Positions 14,931 to 22,400 of a stretch of 40,773 nt of DNA are shown here, piece after piece. Under the pieces are notes generated by a model. It was not told the DNA's origin. It saw only the letters and a list, made by a program, of their open reading frames with translations, and searched no databases. The stretch is from Runella sp. GTDB taxonomy: Bacteria; Bacteroidota; Bacteroidia; Cytophagales; Spirosomataceae. Every line of letters begins with the position of its first letter. Position 1 is the stretch's first letter. Location of the stretch: assembly GCF_027484545.1 (NCBI RefSeq), contig NZ_JAIXST010000044.1, positions 1 to 40,773 on the forward strand, in the 5' to 3' direction. Position numbers and translations under genes: made by a program.

Positions 14931-14946
14931 ACGTTACAAACGCACA
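14931..14946 (-). repeat. Half REP element at the 3' end of the transposase gene
   Basis: ACGTTACAAACGCACA shares 15 nt (CGTTACAAACGCACA) with one arm and loop of the REP hairpin at 15520-15540, but its left arm is cut to CGTT. It abuts the RAYT stop, so REP sequence flanks the gene on both sides. Confidence 0.6.
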
Positions 14947-15495
14947 TCAAATTAATTCCACTTTCACTAAGCCTTTCAACCCCGAATAATCTACTGCGCT
15001 ACTGTATAAATAATCTTCGGGATTTCCCACAATTTCCTGTCGAACAGGATTTTCATGAATATAATTCAGCTTTTGTTCAATAAAGCGATTGCTTTCCAAT
15101 AGAACAGGGTGATTTCCGTCTTGCCAAACCTTGAATTGTTCCGCTCTCCGTGTTCGATACGCCTCAAAGCCAAACTTATCCAAGAGCCAATCTCGGCGGC
15201 TTTCTTCCCTTGTTTGGATAGTGTCAATAATGGCCTTTGAAGTATATTTCTTAAAATCCCGAAGAAAACCTGACATCGTTTGCGGCTCTTCTATACGAGC
15301 CATTAAATGCAAATGATTGGACATTAACACCCAGGCAAACACCACTAACCCTTTTTTCTCAGTACAATAATTGAGCGATTCAACAATAATGTGCTTGTAT
15401 TCTTTACGAGTAAAAATATCAATCCAATGAACCACAGTCATTGTCAGGAAATAAGCAGCCTGTTGGTCATCAATAAAGTAACGGTCTCGGGCCAT
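14947..15495 (-). CDS. REP-associated tyrosine transposase (RAYT)
   Basis: A 182-residue Y1_Tnp (HUH) single-strand DNA transposase of the TnpA-REP group, domesticated enzymes thought to spread REP hairpins. The metal-binding HUH motif is SNHLHLMARI (His61, His63); VVFAWVLMSNHLH, GFLRDFKKYTSKAI, QDGNHPVLLE and LNYIHENPVRQEIV are family segments, and PEDYLYSSAVDYSG closes it. Length fits intact members. Four REP-like hairpins lie directly upstream of its start and a half copy directly after its stop, the usual REP-RAYT arrangement. Confidence 0.92.
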   Translation of the reverse strand: MARDRYFIDDQQAAYFLTMTVVHWIDIFTRKEYKHIIVESLNYCTEKKGLVVFAWVLMSNHLHLMARIEEPQTMSGFLRDFKKYTSKAIIDTIQTREESRRDWLLDKFGFEAYRTRRAEQFKVWQDGNHPVLLESNRFIEQKLNYIHENPVRQEIVGNPEDYLYSSAVDYSGLKGLVKVELI

Positions 15496-15512
15496 TGTTT
15501 TGAATTATTTTA

Positions 15513-15629
15513 GTAGCATCTGTGCGTTACAAACGCACAGCTCGGATGTTCGCGCTGTAAGCGCAAACCAACATTTTTGTTAGTTTGCGTTTGTAACGCA
15601 AACCCCTGAGAAGTGCGTTTTCAACGCAC
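15513..15629. repeat. Cluster of four REP-like hairpins
   Basis: Four palindromes with 3-nt loops: 15520-15540 (9-bp arms, loop ACA), 15548-15568 (10 bp with mismatch, loop GTA), 15583-15603 (9 bp, loop TGT) and 15613-15629 (7 bp, loop TTC). Arms share TGCGTT/AACGCA. A GTAG tetranucleotide (15513-15516) stands 3 nt before the first hairpin, the signature RAYT enzymes recognise. The cluster fills the gap between the acpH stop and the RAYT start and may also terminate acpH transcription. Confidence 0.8.
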
Positions 15630-15638
15630 GTAAAAAAA

Positions 15639-16235
15639 CTATTCAGGATTCAGAAAATCCTTACAACAGCTAATCAAATCAGGAAAAAAAGCGCGAAAAT
15701 AGGCTTCATAAACCGACTCATGCAGAAACAATTCTTCGCTTGCTTTTTCTATACCTTTCAAAAATGAAAACCGTTGCGACATTCCGTTAAACGAACGACT
15801 CATTCCTTCCCTAAACTGATAATTATACAGCCAATCGTATTTTCGCATCGAATCGACCAAAGAAAGTGACTCTTCGGGTAGAGTCGAACGGTTTTTTAGT
15901 AGTACGGCATAAATATGCTCCGTAAATTCTTTCAACGGCTGCGCGTGATAGTCCGCAAAATGCTTGGCCAGAAAATAGTCAAAATACATATCCATAATGA
16001 TGCCTCGGTATTTCCCAAAACTCGCGGGAAGCGACTGACGACATTCTTGGCCAATGGGATGTGTATCGGTAAATGAATCTATTTGGCGGTGCAGTAAAAT
16101 CCCCTCTTTGATGGCCTCGTTGTAGCGGGCATTTCGGGGGTGATTGAGTCGTCCTCGGGCAAAATCTCCCAACAAATTACCTACAATGAGCGGTTCTTGG
16201 TCAAAAGACAAATAAAAGTGAGCCAGATAATTCAT
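15639..16235 (-). CDS. acpH: Acyl carrier protein phosphodiesterase
   Basis: A 198-residue HD-fold hydrolase that removes the phosphopantetheine arm from holo-ACP. The family pattern is clear: MNYLAHFYLSF, VGNLLGDFARG, ILLHRQIDSFTDTHP (metal-binding His and Asp), KYRGIIMDMYFDYFLAKHF, and MRKYDWLYNY. Full length. Upstream 37 nt carry a repeat related to those before other start codons; the dCMP deaminase gene lies just upstream on the same strand, so the two may be cotranscribed. Ends 10 nt before the REP cluster. Confidence 0.9.
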   Translation of the reverse strand: MNYLAHFYLSFDQEPLIVGNLLGDFARGRLNHPRNARYNEAIKEGILLHRQIDSFTDTHPIGQECRQSLPASFGKYRGIIMDMYFDYFLAKHFADYHAQPLKEFTEHIYAVLLKNRSTLPEESLSLVDSMRKYDWLYNYQFREGMSRSFNGMSQRFSFLKGIEKASEELFLHESVYEAYFRAFFPDLISCCKDFLNPE

Positions 16236-16272
16236 TTGTGATTAGTGATTGGTGGTTTAGTGATTGGCAATT
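16236..16272 (-). repeat. ATCACTAA-type leader repeat, copy 4
   Basis: On the minus strand it reads CCAATCACTAAACCACCAAT then CACTAATCACAA directly before the acpH ATG. Same units (AATCACTAA) and same placement as the tracts before the AtuA-like and EVE genes. Confidence 0.4.
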
Positions 16273-16754
16273 TACTGCCCACTGAATACCGCCGAATGAT
16301 GCCTCTCAACCTGTACACCGAATTTGCGTAAAAATTCTACTCCTTCATCTATCCCGATTCCTTTGTAGGCTGCATAAGAATTTAAATAAATCACCCGCTT
16401 GATTTTCATGGTGTATATCACCCGCGCACAGGCAATGCACGGTGACAGTGTTACGTATAAGGTCGTTCCTTCCAAATTGGCCCCGTTTTTGACTGCGTAC
16501 AAAATAGCGTTTTGTTCGGCATGAAGTGCCAAAGAACAACTTCCTTTGGAATCACGCGGGCAACCGTGCTCAGGGAATTCTTCGTCGCAATTGTGCGTTC
16601 CTGACGGTGGACCGTTGTATCCGATTGAAATAATCCGTGTATCTTTGGTGAGGACCGACCCTACCTGTGCTTTGATACAGTGCGAGCGCCGCGACAGGTT
16701 TTGGGCCAATTCCATAAATATATCGTCAAAGGCAGGTCGTTTTTGGGAATTCAT
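16272..16754 (-). CDS. dCMP deaminase family protein
   Basis: A 160-residue zinc deaminase, predicted to convert dCMP to dUMP for dTMP synthesis. The zinc site is His78 in LHAEQNAI with catalytic Glu80, and Cys106 and Cys109 in SPCIACARVIY. IGYNGPPSG (44-52), the insertion with CDEEFPEHGCP, and the ending YKGIGIDEGVEFL are typical of the ComEB/dCMP deaminase family. No membrane or DNA-binding extension. The divergent gap (16755-16845) may hold promoters for it and for the DUF922 gene. Confidence 0.92.
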   Translation of the reverse strand: MNSQKRPAFDDIFMELAQNLSRRSHCIKAQVGSVLTKDTRIISIGYNGPPSGTHNCDEEFPEHGCPRDSKGSCSLALHAEQNAILYAVKNGANLEGTTLYVTLSPCIACARVIYTMKIKRVIYLNSYAAYKGIGIDEGVEFLRKFGVQVERHHSAVFSGQ

Positions 16755-16845
16755 ACGTTTGTAGCAGGGCGTGTTGCCTTTAAAGTTTTTTTAGATAAGT
16801 GTCAATTGTGGGAATACAGGCCGCAAAGTAACGAAAAGAACAGGT

Positions 16846-17949
16846 ATGAAGTACAGTCCGAGAGTAATTATAGGTGTCCTTTTTATCATGCTGAACGCAT
16901 CTTCTCTCCTTTTTTCCCAAACCCAAACCATCACCCTCAAGTCTGAACGACTGAAGGTGCAACCTAAAGGTTTTTACATCGCCGAGGTGATTGACAGTCG
17001 CCCCATTACGACAAATATCGGCAAGGTTTGGAGTCGTCCGCAACCCCTAACTGCGGTATTGCAAGGCGGTACTTCCAAAGGGATTGAGGCATTTTTGAAT
17101 CGAAATTTTAATCCTTCCAAAACCGATAGCCTTACCCCTATTGTTCTAACCATCAAAGAATTACGCATCAGCGAGATGCTCACGCCAGCTAATCGCGTAG
17201 ATGGAGAAATCAAAATGGTTTTGGGCTACGAAACCTACCGAGAAGGTCGGCGGGTGTATCTCACGGGCGGCAACGCGACCACTACTTACACTCGGGCGGG
17301 AATTCCTCCCGAAGAGATGGTGGAACCCCTGATTCGGAAGTTGTTGGAAAACGAAATGAAGGGATTTAACGATTGGTTTGCCAAAGGAATCAAAACCTCT
17401 GATTTGTTGGTCAAACAGGTAAAACTCATTTTTGAAGAAGACTCCACGCTCGTTTCCGACGGCGATACCGTATATTATCATTCCAACCGACCCCTGACCT
17501 GGAAAGACTTTTTGGGCGCCCCGGCCGTGATAAGTCGCTGGGCGGCTCAGGTATTTACGAGTTTTGGATTTGAAGCGCGTTCCACGGTCAGTAACCGAGT
17601 ATTGGAACTCCGTGTTCGGACCAAAGTATGGATTGACAAAACCATTTCGTGGGGACGGGCAGACTCCAAAAATGACTACGTACTCGACCACGAACAACTC
17701 CATTTTGACATCACACGTCTAACCGCCGAACGGTTTAAGCGACACCTACGCACCATGACTTTTTCGGTTGAAGATTACAGTAGTGAGCTACAATACCAAT
17801 ACATTGAGTTTTACCGACTGCACAGCCAACTTCAAATGCAGTACGACGACGAAACAAGTCACGGAATCAACCGTCCTGCTCAAGCTCAATGGGTCAAAAA
17901 AGTACGGGACGAATTGCGGAGTTATGGAGTGAAACCCGCTCGGCAATAG
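16846..17949 (+). CDS. Secreted DUF922 zinc-protease-like protein
   Basis: A 367-residue protein with a signal peptide (MKYSPRVIIGVLFIMLNASS, cleavage near FSQ-TQT). Residues about 25-185 form an unassigned domain (ITTNIGKVWSR, LTIKELRISEML) and 200-367 a DUF922 domain: RPLTWKDFLGAP, VLDHEQLHFDITRLTAERFK and the ending DDETSHGINRPAQAQW. HEQLH (His282, Glu283, His286) has the HExxH spacing of zincin proteases, so a hydrolytic role in the periplasm or at the surface is possible but untested. Convergent with the FKBP gene 13 nt away. Confidence 0.8.
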   Translation: MKYSPRVIIGVLFIMLNASSLLFSQTQTITLKSERLKVQPKGFYIAEVIDSRPITTNIGKVWSRPQPLTAVLQGGTSKGIEAFLNRNFNPSKTDSLTPIVLTIKELRISEMLTPANRVDGEIKMVLGYETYREGRRVYLTGGNATTTYTRAGIPPEEMVEPLIRKLLENEMKGFNDWFAKGIKTSDLLVKQVKLIFEEDSTLVSDGDTVYYHSNRPLTWKDFLGAPAVISRWAAQVFTSFGFEARSTVSNRVLELRVRTKVWIDKTISWGRADSKNDYVLDHEQLHFDITRLTAERFKRHLRTMTFSVEDYSSELQYQYIEFYRLHSQLQMQYDDETSHGINRPAQAQWVKKVRDELRSYGVKPARQ

Positions 17950-17962
17950 ATTTCCTTAACGT

Positions 17963-18421
17963 CTATTTCGCAGACACCACTTCAATATCAAACACCAAAG
18001 GAGAATTGCCCGGAATGTCAGACCCTGCGCCTCTTGAACCATAACCTAACGAAGAAGGAAAAATAAGCGTAGCGCTTTCACCCACTTTCATTTTGGCAAT
18101 CCCTTCGTCAAAACCTGCCACGACCTGCCCCAGGCCCAAATTGAAGTTGAAGGTACCCGAATCAAAACTTTTATCAGACAGGAGTCTCCCAGCATATTTT
18201 ACGGTTATAATTTGACCCACTTTCAGAACTGCTCCCGTCGCATTGGGCTTGGTAAGAATATACCGTAAACCGCTGGCCGTTTTCTCCGTAATTGTTAAAT
18301 TTTTGCTTTTGATGTAGTTTTCTATTTGTTGCTCTTCAGTGCCGGAAACTTCCTGTTCTTTATTACACGCTACCATCATCACTGAAAGGATAACTACTGC
18401 TAACAGACTTACTTTTGACAT
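17963..18421 (-). CDS. FKBP-type peptidyl-prolyl isomerase, lipoprotein
   Basis: A 152-residue lipoprotein folding factor. The start at 18421 (MSKVSLLAVVILS) puts a lipobox VMMVAC at the end of a short signal peptide, giving lipidation on Cys19; the frame also extends to an ATG at 18463. After a Glu-rich spacer, the FKBP domain (about 65-152) shows VLKVGQIITVKYAGRLL, the catalytic-pocket FDSGTFNFNLGLGQVVAGFD, EGIAKMKVGESATLIFP, LGYGSRG and SPLVFDIEVV. Likely anchored facing the periplasm and acting on exported proteins. Confidence 0.9.
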   Translation of the reverse strand: MSKVSLLAVVILSVMMVACNKEQEVSGTEEQQIENYIKSKNLTITEKTASGLRYILTKPNATGAVLKVGQIITVKYAGRLLSDKSFDSGTFNFNLGLGQVVAGFDEGIAKMKVGESATLIFPSSLGYGSRGAGSDIPGNSPLVFDIEVVSAK

Positions 18422-18536
18422 ACCACGTACGGATTGATTGTTAAATTTATTTAAGGAGGACAAAGGTAATAATTCATTAAGGCAAATTTTTTATTCTTCC
18501 TAATTGTCCTATTTTTACATAAAAATAAGTTTCAAA

Positions 18537-18773
18537 ATGACGGTATATAATCTGTATGATGAAATTGCCGAACTTATAGCAGGACTAAACCCTGATAAGT
18601 TAAAAGGCATGAAAGCATCTGAAGAAATGCAACAACGGCTTGAATATTTAATCGAAAGGTCAAAGAATAATCAAATTGATCGAAAAGAGAAAGATGAACT
18701 CGATCACTACATTGTTTTAGAGCGACTTATCCGATTGGCAAAATTAAGAGCCTCAAAAAGATTAGCTGCATGA
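18537..18773 (+). CDS. Small helical protein paired with an HNH nuclease
   Basis: A 78-residue, charged, all-helical protein (LYDEIAELIAGLNPDKLKGM, EEMQQRLEYLIERSKNN, IDRKEKDELDHYIVLERLIR, LAKLRASKRLAA) with no named domain I can assign. It ends in the ATGA (18770-18773) that starts the HNH gene, so the two are translationally coupled. The ATG at 18537 is preferred over that at 18504, whose extra residues look like leader sequence. Possible roles are specificity or immunity partner for the nuclease; this is inference from position only. Confidence 0.7.
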   Translation: MTVYNLYDEIAELIAGLNPDKLKGMKASEEMQQRLEYLIERSKNNQIDRKEKDELDHYIVLERLIRLAKLRASKRLAA

Positions 18774-19165
18774 GCCGTTATGTGGCTGATTCTTTACGTA
18801 AGTTAGTAGCTGAAAGAGCCAATTTTTGTTGTGAATATTGCCTTCTCCCCGCCGAAAATTCCTACTTTGGCTTTCATATTGAACACATAGTAAGTTTGAA
18901 ACATGGTGGAAAAACCGAAGCGGACAATCTTGCCTACTCCTGCCAAATATGCAATCTGAATAAAGGCACAGACCTCGGCACCTATTTAGATAACCCTCTG
19001 AACTTAATTCGTTTCTTTAACCCAAGAATTGATAATTGGCAGGATCATTTCGAAATTCTATCAAGTGGTCTTTTACGGGCAAAAACGCAAATAGGAGAAG
19101 CTACTATCAAGATTTTAGACTTGAATCACCCTGATTCTATTATTGAACGACTTGAAATGATTTAA
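18770..19165 (+). CDS. HNH endonuclease
   Basis: A 131-residue single-domain nuclease. The zinc-ribbon type HNH motif is complete: CEYC (21-24), the catalytic HIEHIVSLKHGG (36-47) with His39, DNLAYSCQICNLNKG (52-66) carrying the Asn and the second Cys pair (58, 61). The C-terminal half (RIDNWQDHFEILSSG, ATIKILDLNHP, RLEMI) is the extension shared by free-standing HNH proteins encoded after a small helical protein. No phage or restriction genes adjoin. DNA target unknown. Overlaps its partner by 4 nt and precedes the GNAT gene by 3 nt. Confidence 0.88.
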   Translation: MSRYVADSLRKLVAERANFCCEYCLLPAENSYFGFHIEHIVSLKHGGKTEADNLAYSCQICNLNKGTDLGTYLDNPLNLIRFFNPRIDNWQDHFEILSSGLLRAKTQIGEATIKILDLNHPDSIIERLEMI

Positions 19166-19168
19166 CCT

Positions 19169-19684
19169 ATGCAGATTATTAATTCAACCCTCCAAGATTT
19201 ATCGGCCATCATGAGCCTCTATGACGAAGCCATTGCGCATCAAAAAGCCGTTAGCGACTTGGTTTGGAAAGGGTTTGACGAGGAAGTGGTCGTTAATGAA
19301 ATCAACGAAAACCGTCAATGGAAAATCATGATGGAAAACGAAATTGCCTGCGTTTTTATGACGGCTTACAATGACCCCGCCATTTGGGACGAAAAAGACA
19401 GGGATTCAGCCATTTATGTTCATCGTATAGTTACCAATCCAACATTTCGAGGAAAAGGCTTTGTTCAAATCATCACGGATTGGGCAATGGATTATGCTCG
19501 CTCCAACAACATTGATTTTGTAAGGCTTGATACATGGCAGGACAACGCCAAACTGCACCAAATCTACCAAAAGGCAGGTTTTACGTACGTAGGTATCAAG
19601 TCAATCACTCCCACAAAAGACTTACCAAAACACTATTGGGGAACAAAATTAGGACTGTTTGAAATCAAAATTTCGGCGCTGTAG
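19169..19684 (+). CDS. GNAT family N-acetyltransferase
   Basis: A 171-residue acetyltransferase with one GNAT fold. The acetyl-CoA motif A is HRIVTNPTFRGKGFVQIITD (Arg/Gly-x-Gly pyrophosphate loop RGKGF), followed by WAMDYARSNN, VRLDTWQDNAKLHQIYQKAG (motif B, QDNxxLxxxYxKxGF) and FTYVGI. Substrate could be an amine or a protein. Only 3 nt after the HNH stop, making a three-gene operon of mixed function. Start ATG at 19169. Confidence 0.87.
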   Translation: MQIINSTLQDLSAIMSLYDEAIAHQKAVSDLVWKGFDEEVVVNEINENRQWKIMMENEIACVFMTAYNDPAIWDEKDRDSAIYVHRIVTNPTFRGKGFVQIITDWAMDYARSNNIDFVRLDTWQDNAKLHQIYQKAGFTYVGIKSITPTKDLPKHYWGTKLGLFEIKISAL

Positions 19685-19708
19685 TTGCGGGTGCAAGCAC
19701 CCTGCAAC
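19684..19708. terminator. Hairpin between convergent GNAT and response-regulator genes
   Basis: GTTGC (19684-19688) pairs with GCAAC (19704-19708), continued by GGGTG/CACCC around a CAAG loop with one bulged T. No T-run on either side. A likely transcript-end structure for the two convergent genes. Confidence 0.45.
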
Positions 19709-19717
19709 GGCAAAATT

Positions 19718-20164
19718 TCAAACCTTAAATAAAAAATTGGCTTTGTTGAATGGTGGGTCCCGATAAACGTGTGCATACATTACTATTTTATGCAGCGCTT
19801 TTTTTAGCATACCAAAGTTATTCGGCTTTTTTAAATACCCATTTGCCCCACTTTGGAACGTTTCCTCAATGTCTTTTTCAGAGGATGAAGTTGAATAAAT
19901 AGTAACTACAATCTCTTTTAATCTTTCACTTTGTCTTATTTCTTTCAAACATTGCAACCCATTTTTTCGAGGCATATTCAGATCCAGAAAAAGCAAGTAA
20001 GGCATCGGAGTTTCTTCTTTGCTGAGGTAATCCATTAATTCCACTCCATCTTTCACAGTATATACACTCGTTTTTAATTTTAATTCATCCAATGCTTCAG
20101 AAAAGAGTTGACGGTCGTCTTCATCATCATCTGCAATAACTATGGTTAGGGGGGGGGTATTCAT
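19718..20164 (-). CDS. Response regulator receiver protein (stand-alone)
   Basis: A 148-residue REC domain with no output domain. The acidic pocket is DDDEDD (12-17), the phosphoacceptor Asp61 sits in LFLDLNMPRKNG, then STSSSEKD with Thr/Ser near 91-92 and the conserved Lys in GYLKKPNNF (112 or 113). This is the Rcp1-like type that pairs with CHASE3/phytochrome kinases and signals by contact. It follows the kinase by 11 nt. Codons 3-6 hold a run of nine C on the coding strand; eight C stops after five residues, and ten C after twelve, so tract length would switch the gene on or off. Confidence 0.92.
   Translation of the reverse strand: MNTPPLTIVIADDDEDDRQLFSEALDELKLKTSVYTVKDGVELMDYLSKEETPMPYLLFLDLNMPRKNGLQCLKEIRQSERLKEIVVTIYSTSSSEKDIEETFQSGANGYLKKPNNFGMLKKALHKIVMYAHVYRDPPFNKANFLFKV
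20149..20157 (-). other. C9 homopolymer at the start of the response regulator
   Basis: G9 on the plus strand equals C9 on the coding strand (ATG AAT ACC CCC CCC CTA). Eight C gives TAA as codon 6, ten C gives a TGA after twelve codons. No in-frame alternative ATG follows within the conserved start of the domain. This is the classic form of a slipped-strand phase-variation tract. Confidence 0.6.
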
Positions 20165-20175
20165 CTTGTTTTTTC

Positions 20176-22044
20176 TTAGTTAAAGGGAAAGTAAATATCA
20201 AATTTGGCTCCCTTGTTCAGTTCACTTGTAGCAGTAATGACTCCATTGTGGTTTTCCACTATTTTCTTTACAATGGCAAGCCCCATTCCTGTCCCTTTGT
20301 ATTTTTCTCTTCCATGCAGGCGTTGGAACACTTCAAAGATTTTTTCGCTGTATTCGGGCTCAAAACCTATTCCATTGTCAGAAACAACGATATGGCAATA
20401 TTTTGCTTCCCGCAGCCCTTTTTCGGGCCAATCCGACGGCAACTCACTTTCCAATTCATCCCCTTGCACCACATTGCTTTTTATCTGTATGTGAGGCGGT
20501 GTATCCGAATTTGAAAATTTGAGTGCATTACTGATGAGATTATGAATAAGTTGGCGAAACTGAAAAGGAATTATATTAACGACAGGGAGGTCAATGGTTT
20601 CAATGGTTGCCTGTTTTTCGTCAATTGTTTCTTTCAAATCGGCTATTATTTCGTTAACAATGGTGTTCAGGTTTGTTCTCTTAAATTTTCTCACTTCATT
20701 GTTTGTCCGGGAATAGTTAAGTAAATCGTCCAAAAGTGTTTGCATTCTGACCGCCGCATTCTGCATTTTTTTGAAGTAACTTTTACCATTATCCGTTAAA
20801 TTTTCATAGTCTTTTCCGACAATCCGCGAAGCAAACATTTGAATACTTCTGAGCGGCTCCTGCAAGTCATGACTGGATATATAATTTAAGGATTCCAATT
20901 CTTTGTTCGCAACGATTAATTCACTGGCCCGTTTTTCTTTTTCTCCGTTTTGAAAGAAAAGTTCTTTGTTGGCAATGACCAATTCGGCGGCCCGTTTTTC
21001 CTTTTCTCCGTTTTGGAAGAAAAGTTCTTTGTTGGCAATGACTAATTCAGCCGCTCTTTTTTCTTTTTCTCCGTTTTGGAAGAAAAGCTCTTTGTTGGCG
21101 ATGACCAATTCCGCGGCCCGTTTTTCCTTTTCTCCGTTTTGAAATAGTAATTCTACGTTGGCAATAACTAATTCTGCAGCTCTTTTTTCTTTGTCTTCAT
21201 TTTCAAAAACGAGTTCTTTATTGGCAATAATCAGCTCTGCGGCCCTTTTTTCTTTTTCTCCATTTTGAAAAACGAGTTCATTATTTGCAATGACCAACTC
21301 TGCAGCCCGTTTTTCTTTCTCTTTATTTTCATAAATCAGCTCGATATTCGCAATGACTAATTCAGCCGCTCTTTTTCCTTTTTCTACGTTTTCAAAAAGA
21401 AGCTCGTGTTGTAGATTTTGTGTATTATGCAGTTCGGTATTTATCCTGAAATAGGAAACTAAAAGCATCAGTAATGCGCACACAGACAGCACAGTGAGAA
21501 AAAATGGGGTTTTAAACGAAAGCTGTGTATAATCTTTAGTACGAAGTGTCAGAAGTTGGTTTTCTGCCTTTCTCATCACTTCAATGTGATGCTTCACGTA
21601 GGCTATTTTTTTTGCTTCCTCGATACTGCCGACCTTATCATACTCCGGTACTTTTCCTGCGGAAGTGTTTTTTATGTTTACCAATCCCTCAACTATAGCC
21701 AAGTTCAATTTTTTAAGGTTTTGGATTTGCTCCGGATTATCTTTTAATAAACTATCCAGTAAATGCTGTTCAACCTTGAGGCTATTTAAAGCTAAATCTC
21801 TTTTTTCGAGCATCACTGCTTCGCCAGACAGGAGATAGCCGCGGTGTTCGCTTTCCGCTTCCAAAAGAGAGGATGAAAGTTTTTGCAGCGATTGATTCAC
21901 CTGATTAGTATGATTCACCCAATTGGAAATATCAATTAGATTTTTTATTTGAAAGAATAAATAGATAGAAAGTCCGACCAGAAAAATGGTAGTTATCACA
22001 TAAATAAGTCGGACTTCTAAAAGTGAATGTCTGTTTTTCTTCAT
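20176..22044 (-). CDS. CHASE3-type sensor histidine kinase with 21-residue repeats
   Basis: A 622-residue inner-membrane kinase that should phosphorylate the adjacent receiver protein. TM1 is about residues 13-33, followed by a periplasmic CHASE3 domain (about 38-170; LLEAESEHRGYLLSGE is its signature), TM2 about 180-199. Eight tandem copies of a 21-residue unit (218-385, consensus NGEKEKRAAELVIANKEL then FFQ) form a long three-heptad-phase coiled coil. Then come HisKA with His392 in SSHDLQEPLR, the N box FRQLIHNLISNALKFSN, G1 VSDNGIGFEP and G2 GTGMGLAIVKKI. Repeat copies 5-7 are identical in protein. Unusual in the number of repeats; otherwise complete. Confidence 0.93.
   Translation of the reverse strand: MKKNRHSLLEVRLIYVITTIFLVGLSIYLFFQIKNLIDISNWVNHTNQVNQSLQKLSSSLLEAESEHRGYLLSGEAVMLEKRDLALNSLKVEQHLLDSLLKDNPEQIQNLKKLNLAIVEGLVNIKNTSAGKVPEYDKVGSIEEAKKIAYVKHHIEVMRKAENQLLTLRTKDYTQLSFKTPFFLTVLSVCALLMLLVSYFRINTELHNTQNLQHELLFENVEKGKRAAELVIANIELIYENKEKEKRAAELVIANNELVFQNGEKEKRAAELIIANKELVFENEDKEKRAAELVIANVELLFQNGEKEKRAAELVIANKELFFQNGEKEKRAAELVIANKELFFQNGEKEKRAAELVIANKELFFQNGEKEKRASELIVANKELESLNYISSHDLQEPLRSIQMFASRIVGKDYENLTDNGKSYFKKMQNAAVRMQTLLDDLLNYSRTNNEVRKFKRTNLNTIVNEIIADLKETIDEKQATIETIDLPVVNIIPFQFRQLIHNLISNALKFSNSDTPPHIQIKSNVVQGDELESELPSDWPEKGLREAKYCHIVVSDNGIGFEPEYSEKIFEVFQRLHGREKYKGTGMGLAIVKKIVENHNGVITATSELNKGAKFDIYFPFN
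20890..21393 (-). repeat. Eight tandem 63-bp coding repeats in the kinase
   Basis: Each 63-bp unit codes for 21 residues, three heptads, so gain or loss of units keeps frame and coil register while changing linker length. Units 5-7 are identical in protein and differ at synonymous sites (for instance GACCAATTCGGCGGC versus GACTAATTCAGCCGC), so they are not very recent copies. Unit 1 and unit 8 are the most diverged. Confidence 0.9.
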
Positions 22045-22400
22045 AATAGCTACTTTTTAACAATCGAAATGGCTCATTTCCTGCAATGTACCACTTAAAT
22101 ACCGCCTTTGTTGGTTCGGCATCCAACTATTATGACCATTTACCGTATTGATATATACGATTGCCGATTATTATCTCCAAATAGGGGCACTCTTACGTCC
22201 AATAAGCAAAAAATTACCTTTTGCTTCAATGCCCGACAGGGTACAGAAAATCTCAAAATCTCTTGAAAAATTAATTCTTTCCGTTATTTTTGTTTAGCTA
22301 TATCGGCACCCCACAAATATCCACCCATTGACGAGTAAATTTCTGTGATTGAGGTGTTTATCTTCGTGGTATCAAACAGTACCTAATCCCCACATAAGCG
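22045..22400. other. Divergent intergenic region, 356 nt
   Basis: Non-coding gap between the kinase and the GATase-like gene. Apart from the promoter at 22263-22292 it shows no ORF with coding character, no RNA gene and no strong hairpin. The kinase-side promoter was not found. Confidence 0.4.
22263..22292 (+). promoter_or_regulatory. Predicted promoter of the GATase-like gene
   Basis: TTG (22263-22265), a 19-nt spacer and TATTTTTG (22285-22292) match the Bacteroidota consensus well. A start near 22299 would leave a leader of about 100 nt before the ATG at 22401. Confidence 0.55.
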
